Source: Didymella arachidicola (lineage: Eukaryota; Ascomycota; Dothideomycetes; Pleosporales; Didymellaceae). From it: DNA of 64,000 bases. Below, piece after piece: positions 34,759-45,146 of the stretch. Each line of letters opens with the position of its first letter. Positions within the stretch are counted from its first letter, which is position 1. The translations under genes and the position numbers were made by a program. The notes beneath the pieces are model-generated. The model saw only the letters and a program-made list of their open reading frames with translations, had not been told where the DNA came from and did not search any database. Location: the NCBI GenBank assembly GCA_016630955.3, contig CM049986.1:2604001-2668000 (forward strand), in the 5' to 3' direction.

Positions 34759-35655
34759 AGTCTACCTGAATACGGAATACGGAATACGGTGAAGGGCACA
34801 CGCGACATCAGTGTCTCGTAGCTGTACGGGAGCCTGCAGCGATCACATAAGGCTCGAATCACATATATAGCCTGTAAATGGCTAAAAATCGTGCAACGCT
34901 TTGATTGCGACACGCATCTCCAGACTCATGCTGCGAGTATACAACCACCTGCAGTGATTCACATTCAAGTAAAGCACCTTCTTCGAGTTCCCGTATCTTC
35001 CGACCCTTATCCTTGTCAAGTAGTTTAAGCTTAATCTCCTAGCCACAGTTGCTAAACATGGGTGCGGGGGCAAGGCGGTACTAGACTCAAGCCGCGGCCC
35101 GCGTTCGCCCATGGACTTGACACGTTCACATTCCTGGCATGATAGAGAGCTGAAGACATTCTTGAGAGTCGCGTCGAACGCAACAGAGCTCGACAGATTT
35201 TGGAAGGCAGGACAAGTTTTGGCCTTGCTCGGAATATATGCAGGCCTGGTCGAAACATCTCACCCTGCGTGCCGCCACCTGCAACGCCCACAGCGATCTT
35301 TAGTGGATCGTGTCGGCAAGCCAAGCCCGTGAATTCCATTCAGGCACGCACTCCTGTGTGCCTCTCAATCTGTTCTCCCACAGTCCAGTCTTCTTGTTAC
35401 GCTGTCTTCTTCGTCCCTTCCTTTGACAATTGCGCGCTGTTCCTGATAGCAACGTCGAGCATTCGAACCATCTGAACCCTAAACTCTCCCTTCCACCACG
35501 CCGTCCACAACACGAGACCACACTTACCGCGATTCACGCGAGAAACATCGTTTCCGCCCACATCAAAGCACCTGCGCCGATCGCGGTCGTCATCGTATAT
35601 CCACCCACGCGCTTGTTGCGCCGACACGGCGTCCAGCGCTCATCTATGAGTGATC
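34759..35655. other. Intergenic stretch, no gene supported
   Basis: 897 bp between SNIP1 and the mannosidase gene. Just after SNIP1 there is a short repeat of GAATACG (34767-34790, three imperfect copies). The rest has only short frames without domains. Confidence 0.45.
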
Positions 35656-38600
35656 ATGCTTCGCATGAGAAGATATCGAGTTTTCCTGGTGTTTGCAGTC
35701 ATTACAGTACTGGCAATCTACAAATTCGAGACGTCAGGAGCAACATGGCGAGAAGTGGCGTCGAATGCGGCGGGGAGCTTGGAAGACGCAGCTGAGGATA
35801 CAATACAATACATTCACAAGCCCCATGTCGTCGCGCAGGAGACGCGAAAGTTCGAGGTCAATGTACCCGCAGCCACGAGGCAAACTCCCCTTCAGACACC
35901 GCCGCCGCCCGCTGCGCCTGTCAACCCTCCTGCTGGCAAGGAGTCGTTTGCGGCGCCCGCCTCAAGACCCGCGGTCACACCGATGCTACCCCAACAACAC
36001 CTGCCTACTGTCCCTACTCTGAAGCCCGGTCGCCCCGGCAATCCTGCGAACGCCGTACCACCGGAGTCGAGCATCGAGCCGGTATATTGGTCAAAGCTGC
36101 CCGAGAACTTCCCTGTCGCTTCTGAGTCGATGATTCTTCTTCCGTCTGGCAAGCCAAAACCGATCAAACGAATACAGTTCGACTTCAAGCCAGAAACGCC
36201 AGAGGCGAAGGCGGCGCGTACTGCGCAGTTGGACACAATCAGAAACGTCTTCAAGAAGTCATGGAAGGGATACAGAGAGCTTGCCTGGGAGCACGACGAG
36301 CTCAAGCCCGTGTCTGGCGAGTTCAAAGATCCATTCGCGGGCTGGCGCGCAACTCTGGTGGACGCCTTGGACACGCTGTGGATCATGGGGCTGAAAGAGG
36401 AGTTCGCCGATGCAGTCAAAGCCGTGGCCACGCTCGATTTCACGACAACCTCACGCGCCGATATACCACTGTTCGAGACAACGATTCGATACTTGGGTGG
36501 GCTGCTGGCAGCATATGATATCAGTGGCAAGCAGTACAAGATCTTGCTGGACAAGGCGGTTGAGCTAGCTGAAGTCTTGTACAGCGCGTTTGACACGCCG
36601 AACCGCATGCCAGAGACGTATTACTACTGGCGGTCGCAATTTGCGTCGAATACTCACCGTGCGAGCACTCGCGTCGTGCTGGCTGAGATCGGCTCGCTTT
36701 CGATGGAGTTCACGCGGCTTGCGCAGCTCACAGGCAACAACAAATACTATGACGCGGTCGCACGCATCACTGACCTTCTGGAGGATTTTCAGGCGAATAC
36801 GAGACTTCCAGGCATGTGGCCGACATATCTAGATGCATCAGGGTGCAACTACACGGCAATCGATGTGCCTCCGCCAGCTCCCATACCTCTTAACATCCCT
36901 CCAGAAGACATTCTGACCCCAGGAAACCCTAATTTGATCCTTGCGCCTACTCCTACTAATTCTGGCGATAAGAAGATGATACCCCTTGACCTTCCTGACC
37001 CGATTGTTCTGACTCCCAATGGTGTGAACCCGACCTGGGTGCCGCCCAAGACAGGCTTAGACGACCCAATGCTCGCCGCACTAGGGAACCCTACAAAGAT
37101 GTCTGCTTTACCGATACTGGAACGGAGACAGCTTGACGTGGCGAAGAGGACTCCACCGAAGAAAGCTACTGATCTCGAGGCCGATCTGCTTGCTCTGCAG
37201 AAGGATAACATGGACAGCGTCAAGCTCGATGCAGTCTCTTCAGCTCGCCCGGGTCCCACGTGCAGACCCCAAGGCTTCGCCTCTAGCTCAAACTACGGTC
37301 TCGAAGAGTACACACTAGGTGGTATGTCTGACTCGACATACGAGTACCTGCCAAAGCAGTGGCTGCTTTTGGGTGGCCAGGTCGAAAAGTACCGGACCAT
37401 GTTCGAGTGGTCCATGGATGTTGTCAAGAAGCACCTCATCTTCCGACCAATGGTTCCCAAGGAGAACGATATCTTGCATTCAGGAAAGTTCAATGTTGAA
37501 TCTCTCAAAGGAGAGCCATTGGTAGGCGATCTTGAGCCCGAGAATGCCCATCTTACATGCTTTGCTGGTGGCATGTTTGGTATGGGCGCGAAGATCTTCG
37601 ATCGACCAGAAGACCTGGAAATTGCGAAGAAACTCACAGAAGGCTGCATTTACGCTTATGATATGACAGCAACCGGCATCATGCCAGAAGGGTACGATGC
37701 TGTTCCCTGCGAGAGCCAAGCAGAGTGTCCCTGGAACGAGACACTCTACCATGAACTGATCGACCCACGCTCAGACTGGCGGATCCAAAACTATCAAGAG
37801 CAACTCCAGCAGTACCAGCTCAACATCGTATCCGCCTCCTCATGGTATAAAAGTGCAATGGCCGACTTCACTGCAGCCCCCGAGCCTGCCCTGAACCCAC
37901 AAGTCGTCGCAGCCCAGCCCACACCAATACCTTCCTATGTCTTCGCCGACACACTCGACAAGCGCCAGATCATCGACCTCCTCGACGATGCAACACATGT
38001 CAATACCGAAGACATCCCTGGTATCCCCGCTAAAGCGCCAAATCCGTCGCCGCCGGCTGCCGTGCGCCCTCTCGCAGTTCCTCACACACCTCATCAGGAC
38101 CACGAGTCCGTCATGGGCGGCGAGCCAGAGGAGGGCGAAGGCCCGCCCACAAAAGTCCAACCCAATCTCAACATTCCCGAAGTAGGCGGCTCGCCACTGC
38201 CGTCTCGCATCGCGCCGGCGTTTCCGTACGTATACTCGCCCATGCCGGTGCTGAGTCACAACGAATATGTAAAGAATCGCATCGAAGAGGAGAGATTACC
38301 TGAGGGCGTCGTGAGGATTGGGGCCAGGAATTATATCCTCCGGTACGTCTAAGCTTTCCTTGAATGACCCATCATATCAATAGCAGTACTAACAAACAAT
38401 TAGCCCAGAAGCAATCGAGTCTGTGTGGTACATGTATCGCATCACAGGAGACGCACACTGGCGCGAAGCAGGGTGGCGCATGTTCGAGGCCGTGAACCGC
38501 GCGACAACAGCGGAGTTTGGCAATTCTGCTATTGACGACGTTACTAAACAAGTACCCGAGTTGAATGACTCCATGGAGAGTTTCTGGCTCGCGGAGACGT

Positions 38601-38698
38601 TGAAGTACTTTTATTTGTTATTTGCAGATGAGAGTGAGGTCAGTCTAGATGAGTGGGTGCTGAATACTGAGGCGCATCCTTTCAGGCGGCCGACCTGA
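35656..38698 (+). CDS. GH47 class I alpha-1,2-mannosidase, type II membrane protein with long insertions
   Basis: Exons 35656-38342 and 38404-38698, with a 61-bp intron (GTACGT..TAG, perfect TACTAAC branch site), give about 993 residues. A short Arg-rich tail and one hydrophobic segment (V-F-L-V-F-A-V-I-T-V-L-A-I) make it a type II ER or Golgi membrane protein. A Pro-rich stem follows. GH47 blocks: W-K-G-Y-R-E-L-A-W near 200; F-A-G-W-R-A-T-L-V-D-A-L-D-T-L-W; A-E-I-G-S-L-S-M-E-F (catalytic acid region); H-L-T-C-F-A-G-G-M-F near 630; R-P-E-A-I-E-S-V-W-Y across the splice; L-A-E-T-L-K-Y-F-Y-L-L-F; and N-T-E-A-H-P-F (calcium-binding Thr) at the end. Two long Pro-rich insertions interrupt the catalytic barrel (about residues 400-535 and 740-885). 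Family members trim mannose from N-glycans or mark glycoproteins for ERAD; the length and membrane anchor fit either. Confidence 0.9.
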
Positions 38699-39440
38699 AG
38701 TAGAATGGAGAGGTAAGGATGTTGTTGGGTACGGATACGGTGTTTGAGAGCAGTTGTGTACCGCCGCCATTGGCTGTAGCCTTGCTCATGCTACGGCATA
38801 GCATCTTATATCGGATTCGCATTCGTAGAGTTTTCTTTTCCTCAGGCAGGAGTCACTATCTACTTTACCATCCTGATGGCCTGTTCAGACACGTTCAGCT
38901 CGTACTCAACAACTCCATGCTAGGTGCGCCAAAACTTTGATCGCCGATACCTAAATAGATCCTCAGACTCGGCATCTCTGGTATCGCTGCGAGAGTCATG
39001 CTCTTGAATCTCTCGACTCACACCGTGCTCTTTCACATCAAGCATACTGACAGTGTGAAGAGTATTGCTAAAACTAGGCAGAGGTTGAGTTACTCCAAAA
39101 GGAGTAGTGTGAACTTCACTATCTCCGGTAAGTAATCACCAGCACTTATCCATTTTCGGTCGGATCTGAGCCTTGCCGGAGCTAACCACACACCAGGCGC
39201 GTCGATCAATGCCCATCATTCCTGTTCCTATCATAGCCGCCCTACTAAACCCTTCTAAAAGCAAACCACCACAAATCTCGGAGGCACAGTTGCAACCTTA
39301 GCAGACCAAGAGGCGATGCTCTCGTCATTGAATTGTCATGGCCGTAATTGGGTCAAAAGGCTTCCATGCCCGTGCCCTGCCTCGTTCCTCGCGACTACAC
39401 TTTCTTGCACTCTCGCTTAAACTTACACTTCATACTCAGC
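38699..39440. other. Intergenic stretch, no gene supported
   Basis: 742 bp between the mannosidase and the peroxygenase-like gene. It marks the change from the dense housekeeping block to a looser region. Frames here are short and unconvincing. Confidence 0.45.
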
Positions 39441-40418
39441 ATGCGTGTAACCATTGCGGCGGGAGTTCTGGTCGTCGGCGTTGCTGCGCATCCTCAAGGT
39501 GGCTCACTTCTTGGACTGCCACTCGACATCTCAGCGTTGCTCAAGTCGCTTGGCCCAGCACCTGCAAATGACCCCCGGTTCACAAGCTTCCATCCTGCTG
39601 GCTCTGGTGATGGTATGTATAACTCAGAATCTTCTCATTGTTCAGAACGTCTCCTAACCGCAGGACCAGTGCGCTCCCCTTGCCCTGGGTTGAATGCCCT
39701 CGCCAACCACAACTTCCTTCCCCACAACGGCAAAGGCAACACCATCCCCATCCTTCTGAAAGGACTAGCAGAAGGCCTCAACATGGGTGCTGACTTTACC
39801 GCCGCAATTGGCGGTGCCGGACTCCTCGCCTCTCCCAACCCACTCGGTGGCTCCTTCGACTTGGATGACCTAAACATGCACAACTTCCCCATCGAGCACG
39901 ATGCGTCAATGTCGCGTCAGGACGCCGCACTGGGCAACGACCAGCCCTTCTACGCCCCCAACTGGCAGCAGTACATCGGTTTCTTCGATGGAAAACAAGT
40001 CACCGACGTGCCGACCGCCAGCCATGCCAAGTTCGCGCGCTACAACGACTCGCTCACCAAGAATCCCGACTTCACGTACGGCATTCGGGAAACGATTTTC
40101 TCGTACGGAGAGAATGCAATCTACCTACAGTCCATGGCTGACCCTGTATCCGGGAATGCAAAGGTCGAGTACGTTAAGCAGCTGTTTGAAAATGAGCAGT
40201 TGCCGTATAACCTGGGGTGGCGGCCGAGTGCTGCGCCTATCACATTGGCTACTCTAGGTGTTATGGTTACGGAGTTGTATGCGAACAGTCCGGAGCCGAT
40301 TCCTGAAGGCGCACGCATCTTGGCGGATAGCTACAAGGATGCGTTGGTTGCAGTTGCGGGTGGTAGCAAGATCCTGGCGAACTTGACGGAGGGCATTAGC
40401 GAGGCACTGGGCTTGTAA
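39441..40418 (+). CDS. Secreted haem-thiolate peroxidase/peroxygenase-like protein (Peroxidase_2 family)
   Basis: Exons 39441-39612 and 39664-40418, with a 51-bp intron (GTATGT..CAG), give 308 residues. The ATG at 39441 starts a clean signal peptide (M-R-V-T-I-A-A-G-V-L-V-V-G-V-A-A-H-P). The longer open frame to 39348 has no ATG. The family marks are R-S-P-C-P-G-L-N-A-L-A-N-H with C64 as haem ligand, and I-E-H-D-A-S-M-S-R with E135-H136-D137, the E-H-D triad of chloroperoxidase-type and short unspecific peroxygenases. Such enzymes are secreted and use hydrogen peroxide to halogenate or oxygenate small molecules; many family members have unknown substrates. The intron length is a multiple of three and it has no stop, so unspliced RNA would still be open through it. 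Confidence 0.85.
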   Translation: MRVTIAAGVLVVGVAAHPQGGSLLGLPLDISALLKSLGPAPANDPRFTSFHPAGSGDGMYNSESSHCSERLLTAGPVRSPCPGLNALANHNFLPHNGKGNTIPILLKGLAEGLNMGADFTAAIGGAGLLASPNPLGGSFDLDDLNMHNFPIEHDASMSRQDAALGNDQPFYAPNWQQYIGFFDGKQVTDVPTASHAKFARYNDSLTKNPDFTYGIRETIFSYGENAIYLQSMADPVSGNAKVEYVKQLFENEQLPYNLGWRPSAAPITLATLGVMVTELYANSPEPIPEGARILADSYKDALVAVAGGSKILANLTEGISEALGL

Positions 40419-40829
40419 GCACAGCCTGGCAATTGAATTGCTCTCATGTACGAATGGGCCATGTCATCCTGCGTGACGTGCATGCTCGCGTGTTACCTTG
40501 CAATTACCGCCACTGCCAGGCCATGTTATTCGGCATTCCACTCACACGATACCATGAACCCTCACGCCGAATCTCGTTCACACCCTTGAGGTTCCAGTCA
40601 AGAGGTCGTCGTGTCCAGTAAGACGAAACTTGAGTTGAGCCTTAGTAAGCCAGTTGCCGAAAATTAATCCTGCTCCCAGGAAGATGCCCAGGTGTGATTG
40701 ATGAGCTAGAGTACGGCCAGGTGGACACACATTGCATTGGAAGGTCCAGCGGTCAACGGCTTAGCGGATCCGTAGACTCAAAATTCAATTAGTGCCACTG
40801 AGTACTCTTGGGGATCCGAGTACTCAAAG
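40419..40829. other. Intergenic stretch, no gene supported
   Basis: About 400 bp between the peroxygenase gene and the channel fragment. I looked for more of the OSCA/CSC1 coding sequence here and found none. Confidence 0.4.
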
Positions 40830-41207
40830 GGAACCAACCTGGGGGTGATCGCTGTCTTTTACGCTGTCATCGCGCCGCTCATATTCGGCTTCGTAATCGT
40901 GGGCATCGGACAGATTGAATTCATCCACCACTACTACTACTACTACTATTACATATTGTACATACACGACACTCAGATCCAAACCAAGGGTGCTTTTTAT
41001 GCGCATGCGTTGAAGCAACTCATGTTTGGTGTCTCTCTGGTGGAGATCTGCGTCTTGGGGCTCTTTGACCTCACCGTTGGCGACACTGTCGTCTTTGATG
41101 AGCCTACCACCATTCAGGATGTCTTCGTCTTGGTAACAGTCCTGTTCCACACTTTCATGAAGCTGGAAATACGAAAGTCACACTACGTCGGGGAATGGGA
41201 GCGGTAG
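40830..41207 (+). pseudogene. Fragment of an OSCA/CSC1-type (RSN1_7TM, DUF221) membrane channel
   Basis: A frame without an ATG start holds about 110 residues that match one part of the 7-helix domain of OSCA/CSC1 stress-gated channels: T-N-L-G-V-I-A-V-F-Y-A-V-I-A-P-L-I-F-G-F, then D-T-Q-I-Q-T-K-G-A-F-Y, then A-L-K-Q-L-M-F-G-V-S-L-V-E-I. Full family members are about 700-1000 residues. Upstream and downstream parts are absent, and the frame stops at 41207. A tandem TAC run replaces the usual Y-R-Y-N stretch between two helices. It is a decayed gene copy or a translocated fragment, not a working channel. Confidence 0.7.
40926..40952 (+). repeat. TAC trinucleotide repeat in the channel fragment
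   Basis: CAC-CAC is followed by an almost perfect run of eight TAC/TAT codons, giving His-His and then consecutive tyrosines. It lies in a spot where family members have a short Tyr-rich turn, so it probably grew by slippage after the copy was freed from selection. Confidence 0.9.
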
Positions 41208-41993
41208 AGTTCTGATGCAGGACGCCAAAGCAAGCTCTGGTATCTGATATAGTAAATTATATCTGCCGGCAATACACGCATGCTTGCGCCAGTGCGCTTG
41301 CACGCCCTTCAAATATCCCTGCGCCACGATCGATGAGGTAACATATTCTGTCTCTGCGCATGCTGTCGGCTGACTAATCATCTGCTGCGTTCATCACGCT
41401 TTTGAATAGACCAGTGCCGCCATACATAGGACAGGGAGTTCTGGAAGCGTATCTACACCCAACTCAGTAAGTAAGACTGAACCCACGAGCAACAAGGAAC
41501 TTCTTGAGGGCCACCTGGTTAGGTATGACATTGCGGCCACAGATAAGGGAGCTGTCACGGATGAGAAGGGAAAGATTGCGTGGAACGATTCCAGTGCTGC
41601 AAAAGTGCTGTCGTGGGGAAGAGCGGTTGTGTAATAAACGCCGACGACACATATGCGTTCGTAAATCTCACTGCACAGTCTTGTCGGTCAGTACGTATAT
41701 AGCATGTAAAGATATAATAGAGCAATCAAACGTTGTCTCTCGTGTCACACTACGAGTCAGTCATGATTCCCGAGGTCAGAAAAGTGAGAAGTAGTCAGTG
41801 TATATCTACCATATTTCAAACACTGACAGCTCTTTTGTTAGCCATTACAAGGAATTCGCTATCGACTGCAATGACACAGGAGCATTTGTCACCGTCGAAG
41901 CTTTCAGGGTCCTCCTGTGCCACGCTAGAGTTGCCTCGGTTAGCGCGAACCCTCCACTTCGCTGAACCTCGATCGTCATCGTTGCATCCAATC
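41208..41993. other. Intergenic stretch, promoter side of the C2H2-Zn2Cys6 gene
   Basis: 786 bp with only short frames. The frame of the next gene is open back to 41733, but the text before 41994 is not finger-like, and I leave it out of the protein. Confidence 0.4.
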
Positions 41994-44012
41994 ATGACTT
42001 ATCAGTGTTCCCTCTGCGACAGAGCATACACTACAGCAAGTCATCTCGCCCGACACGCCATCGTCCGTGAGTCTTCCAATGGCAGACAGCCTTTCGCCTT
42101 TGCCTGACGTAGTTTCCAGATCAACCAGATCGGCATTCCACCTGCCAATTTTGCTCGAAGACATACGTGCGAAAGTGCGTTGACCTTCCTCAGGAAACTT
42201 CAGAAGATGCTGAAACACCTACAGAGACATCGCGCGTCGTCATTCGGAAAGATGCTCTGAACGTCGCGGTCGGCCGCTGGCCGAATCACAGGGTCGTGGG
42301 CAACCTCGAAAGGCCTGCAATAGGTGTGCGCGAACCAAGCTTCTCTGTGATGGAGGCGCTCCGTGTACTTCGTGCTCGAAAGCTACAGCTTCGTGCACGT
42401 ACGAGCGTCTAGAAACCGTACCTCGGCCATCGAGGCCTAACATGACTGGAAACGACGATCGCAGGATGCATGTCAGCAGCAATACGACTGAAGAGGCGAA
42501 CACTGCTAGTAAAGTTCCTTTCTTACTCAGTTACACCGCTGCTGAAACCGGTACTCCGAAAGACTTCGCGAAAGCCCTGGAAACACTCAGGAATAGACCT
42601 GGAAGCGTGCAGTCACAAGACGAGACGTATCCTGGTGACAAGCTTCTTGACGGTTCTCCAGTGTTCGCCGAGTTATTTGCGGCAGAGCTGTTCCAGCTTG
42701 ATGTACCGCAGAACTCCTCGAGTCTATTGGATTTCCTTCCACAAGTCATGACGAATCCTCGTGCTCATGACGACCTTCTCCACCAACGTACATCGGAACT
42801 CATAGCTCTCATCGAAGGAAGCGCGATGCCCTCGTCACCGCCCTCGTCACCGCACGAACTTGTAGCTGACCTTCTGACCGCCGAAAATCTGGGATTGTGC
42901 GTAGAGAACTTCTTCCATCATGCTTACAGGCACGCACCCATAGTCCATAGGGCGTCCTTCGAAATTTCAAGTGCCGAGCTCCCACTCCTGTTGTCCATCT
43001 TCATTGCGGGGGCTTTGTGGTCTTACCCTCGAGATCCCTACTTTATGGCTCTTGACACTGTCGAGCTGGTTGAGAGATGCATTTTCGAAAATGTGTTGTT
43101 TAAAAAGCTGCAGGATCCGGAGGCAAAGAACATTGGTACACGTTCTAAAGGTGTACTGTCACTTGTTCAGGCTGCTACACTGCTAATATCGATCAGTTTT
43201 GCTTTCCCAAATGCTGAGTACCGACGACGTTTTCGAGAACAGCGGTTCTCCAATTTGGTGTCTGTGACGCGATCGCTCAAATACGCAAGCGATGAATCCA
43301 GCGACGTCTCAGTGTCCGCACCCTTCAACTGGTCAGACTACATCTTTCGTGAGTCTTGCAATAGGTAGGTATATCGCGGCGTCAGTTCCTGCTATCCGCT
43401 AAGCTAGGAGACAGAGTTGCGTATTACACCTATTTGATCGATTGCCACATCTCCACCCTGTATGCTGTGCCGCCGCGTATGACAGTCTCAGAGATGAGGG
43501 CTCCTTTACCTTCAAACGAGTCGGCTTTCAGCGCCGAGAACATGGAGACGTGTCAAGAGAGTTTGTTCAGGAATGACTCGGCCCCGCAGCTTAGTCTGGT
43601 CGGTGTGGTCAGATCGCTTATGGCAATTGAGTGCACGAGCCGAGACCTCTGCAAACTCACTGCGTTCCCATTGTTCCTCGCAGTAGAAGGTAAGAATAAA
43701 TGATCTACAGCATAAGTTGCCAGCTGATCTGTGATACTAGCGCTGCATGCCATGATATTCACAGCGAAGACGCAGCTGCTGGAAGATCATCTGTCGGCCC
43801 ACTTCGAGCGGGCGCTTACTCGCTGGAAAGAAGCCTGGGATCTGTCTCGAGCTGCTCGAGAATCGCCGAAAGAGGTCGGGTTCATGGTCCATGCCGAAGA
43901 AGTTTGGCTGCTGGCATGTAAGATCCTGAACTTGGATACATCGAGATTGGTCCCTCAATTTGGGGTCCACAACATGGGCCAGATCAGACAGTGGTTGAAT
44001 GAACTCAATTGA
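41994..44012 (+). CDS. C2H2-Zn2Cys6 transcription factor with fungal_trans domain
   Basis: Five exons: 41994-42066, 42120-42174, 42225-43364, 43415-43689 and 43741-44012. Introns are 50-53 bp, all GT..AG, and every junction agrees in phase. The product is 604 residues. Two C2H2-type fingers open the protein: C5, C8, H21, H25 and C33, C36, H49, C53, each completed only by splicing. The zinc cluster has C74, C77, C84, C90, C93 and C100 (CX2CX6CX5CX2CX6C). A basic linker follows. The fungal-specific regulatory domain covers about residues 190-560, with A-P-I-V-H-R-A-S-F and N-W-S-D-Y-I-F-R-E-S-C-N-R. Such dual-finger proteins are pathway-specific regulators in Pezizomycotina. Its nearest downstream neighbour is the NDUFS7-type gene, 294 bp on. 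Confidence 0.85.
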
Positions 44013-44110
44013 CGGTTATGAGCTGTAAGCATTCCTCATGAACAATTATCGACGAGAAACCATCAATGACGTTAGCACGAGTTTCGCTTACATAGTACAA
44101 CAGTGTTGGC

Positions 44111-44192
44111 CGGGGAAAACCCATCTCGCGGACCCTCGCGGACCCTCAAGGAGTAAACCCACCCATAGACGTCCCACTCGGGGAAAACCCAT
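44111..44192 (+). repeat. Short direct repeats between the C2H2-Zn2Cys6 gene and the NDUFS7 gene
   Basis: CGGGGAAAACCCAT occurs exactly twice, at 44111-44124 and 44179-44192. Between them CTCGCGGACC is repeated in tandem (about 44125-44146). They lie 115-196 bases before the NDUFS7 start, so they could be promoter elements. Confidence 0.75.
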
Positions 44193-44306
44193 GTGCAAAT
44201 ACAGGGACTTCATTGGCCGCTGACGATCGAAATGGCTTGTCTATTCACTGCATGTGAATTATGCTCTCATCTTAACACTCAAACGTCCTTCATGTAGTGA
44301 CAGACG

Positions 44307-45107
44307 ATGCTACGTACCCGCACCATGCTCTGCTCAAGCATTCGTAAAGGTCGGCTCTAGCTAACATTGCAACTGCAGTTTCGCTAACCTTTTTGATAGA
44401 GTCGGCGGCCCTGATAGCTCGCCTTCGACACACACCCTTCATTCCCCTGCACTCAAATGCTCACCCGTCGTGTGCCGCTGCGACATTATGGCCAGGGCAG
44501 CCAAAGACGACCACACGGTCAATTGCGACTGAGCGAACGTTTAACACGTCTTTGACCAAGGAAAGGCAGCCCACAAGTGTCGTCGAATACGCCTTGTACG
44601 ACTATCACCTCGTTGCTTCGATAGCCTAGATGCTGACTACTTCTCTCGTAACGCAGGAGCTCACTCGACAATATCGTCAACTGGGCACGTCAATCGTCTC
44701 TTTGGCCCTTGAGCTTCGGACTCGCATGCTGCAGCATAGAGATGATGCATGTTTCGATGCCTCGCTACGACCAGGACCGCCTTGGTATAATCTTCCGCGC
44801 TTCGCCACGGCAGGCCGACGTCATGATTGTTGCTGGTACCCTCACCAACAAAATGGCGCCAGCTTTACGCATGTGCTACGATCAGATGCCAGATCCAAAG
44901 TGGGTAATCAGCATGGGAAGCTGTGCAAACAGCGGCGGCTACTATCACTACAGTTATTCGGTAGTGCGTGGTGTTGACCGAATTGTGCCGGTCGATATCT
45001 ATGTGCCGGGCTGCCCACCGACTGCAGAAGCACTACTTTACGGGGTTTTTCAGCTGCAGAAGAAGATGAGAAGAACAAAGATCACGAGGATGTGGTATCG
45101 AAAATAG
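44307..45107 (+). CDS. NDUFS7: Complex I PSST/NDUFS7 subunit (NuoB family), somewhat diverged
   Basis: Exons 44307-44343, 44400-44595 and 44657-45107, with introns of 56 bp (GTAAAG..TAG, branch GCTAAC) and 61 bp (GTACGA..CAG), give 227 residues, the normal length of the fungal precursor. The first 65 residues are Arg/Ser/Thr-rich and almost free of acids, a mitochondrial presequence. The mature part has the N2 iron-sulfur ligands A-C-C, G-S-C-A and P-G-C-P-P, and the block A-S-P-R-Q-A-D-V-M-I-V-A-G-T-L-T-N-K. It ends K-I-T-R-M-W-Y-R-K. The subunit lines the ubiquinone site of NADH dehydrogenase. Some residues differ from the near-universal pattern (R-G-V-D-R instead of R-G-C-D-R; N-S-G-G instead of N-G-G-G). 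It may be the sole housekeeping copy or a second one. Confidence 0.87.
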
Positions 45108-45124
45108 ACCATACTTATGGTACG

Positions 45125-45146
45125 GTCACCTTAGCGATAAGGTGAC
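45125..45146 (+). other. Perfect hairpin just downstream of the NDUFS7 stop codon
   Basis: GTCACCTTA and its exact reverse complement TAAGGTGAC are separated by GCGA, giving a 9-bp stem with a GNRA-type tetraloop in RNA. It begins 18 bases after the stop and so lies in the 3' untranslated region. As DNA it could equally be a dyad site for a protein. Confidence 0.7.

Noticed and set aside
34840..34862. Possible tRNA B box (GGCTCGAATC)
   Set aside because: No matching A box, acceptor stem or cloverleaf could be laid around it.
39348..39440. Extra 31 residues before the peroxygenase signal peptide
   Set aside because: That frame begins with TTG, not ATG, and would bury the signal peptide.
42268..42283. 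Another CGGCC..GGCCG inverted repeat
   Set aside because: It has a shorter spacer and lies inside the zinc-cluster exon, so I count it as coding sequence rather than a third regulatory copy.
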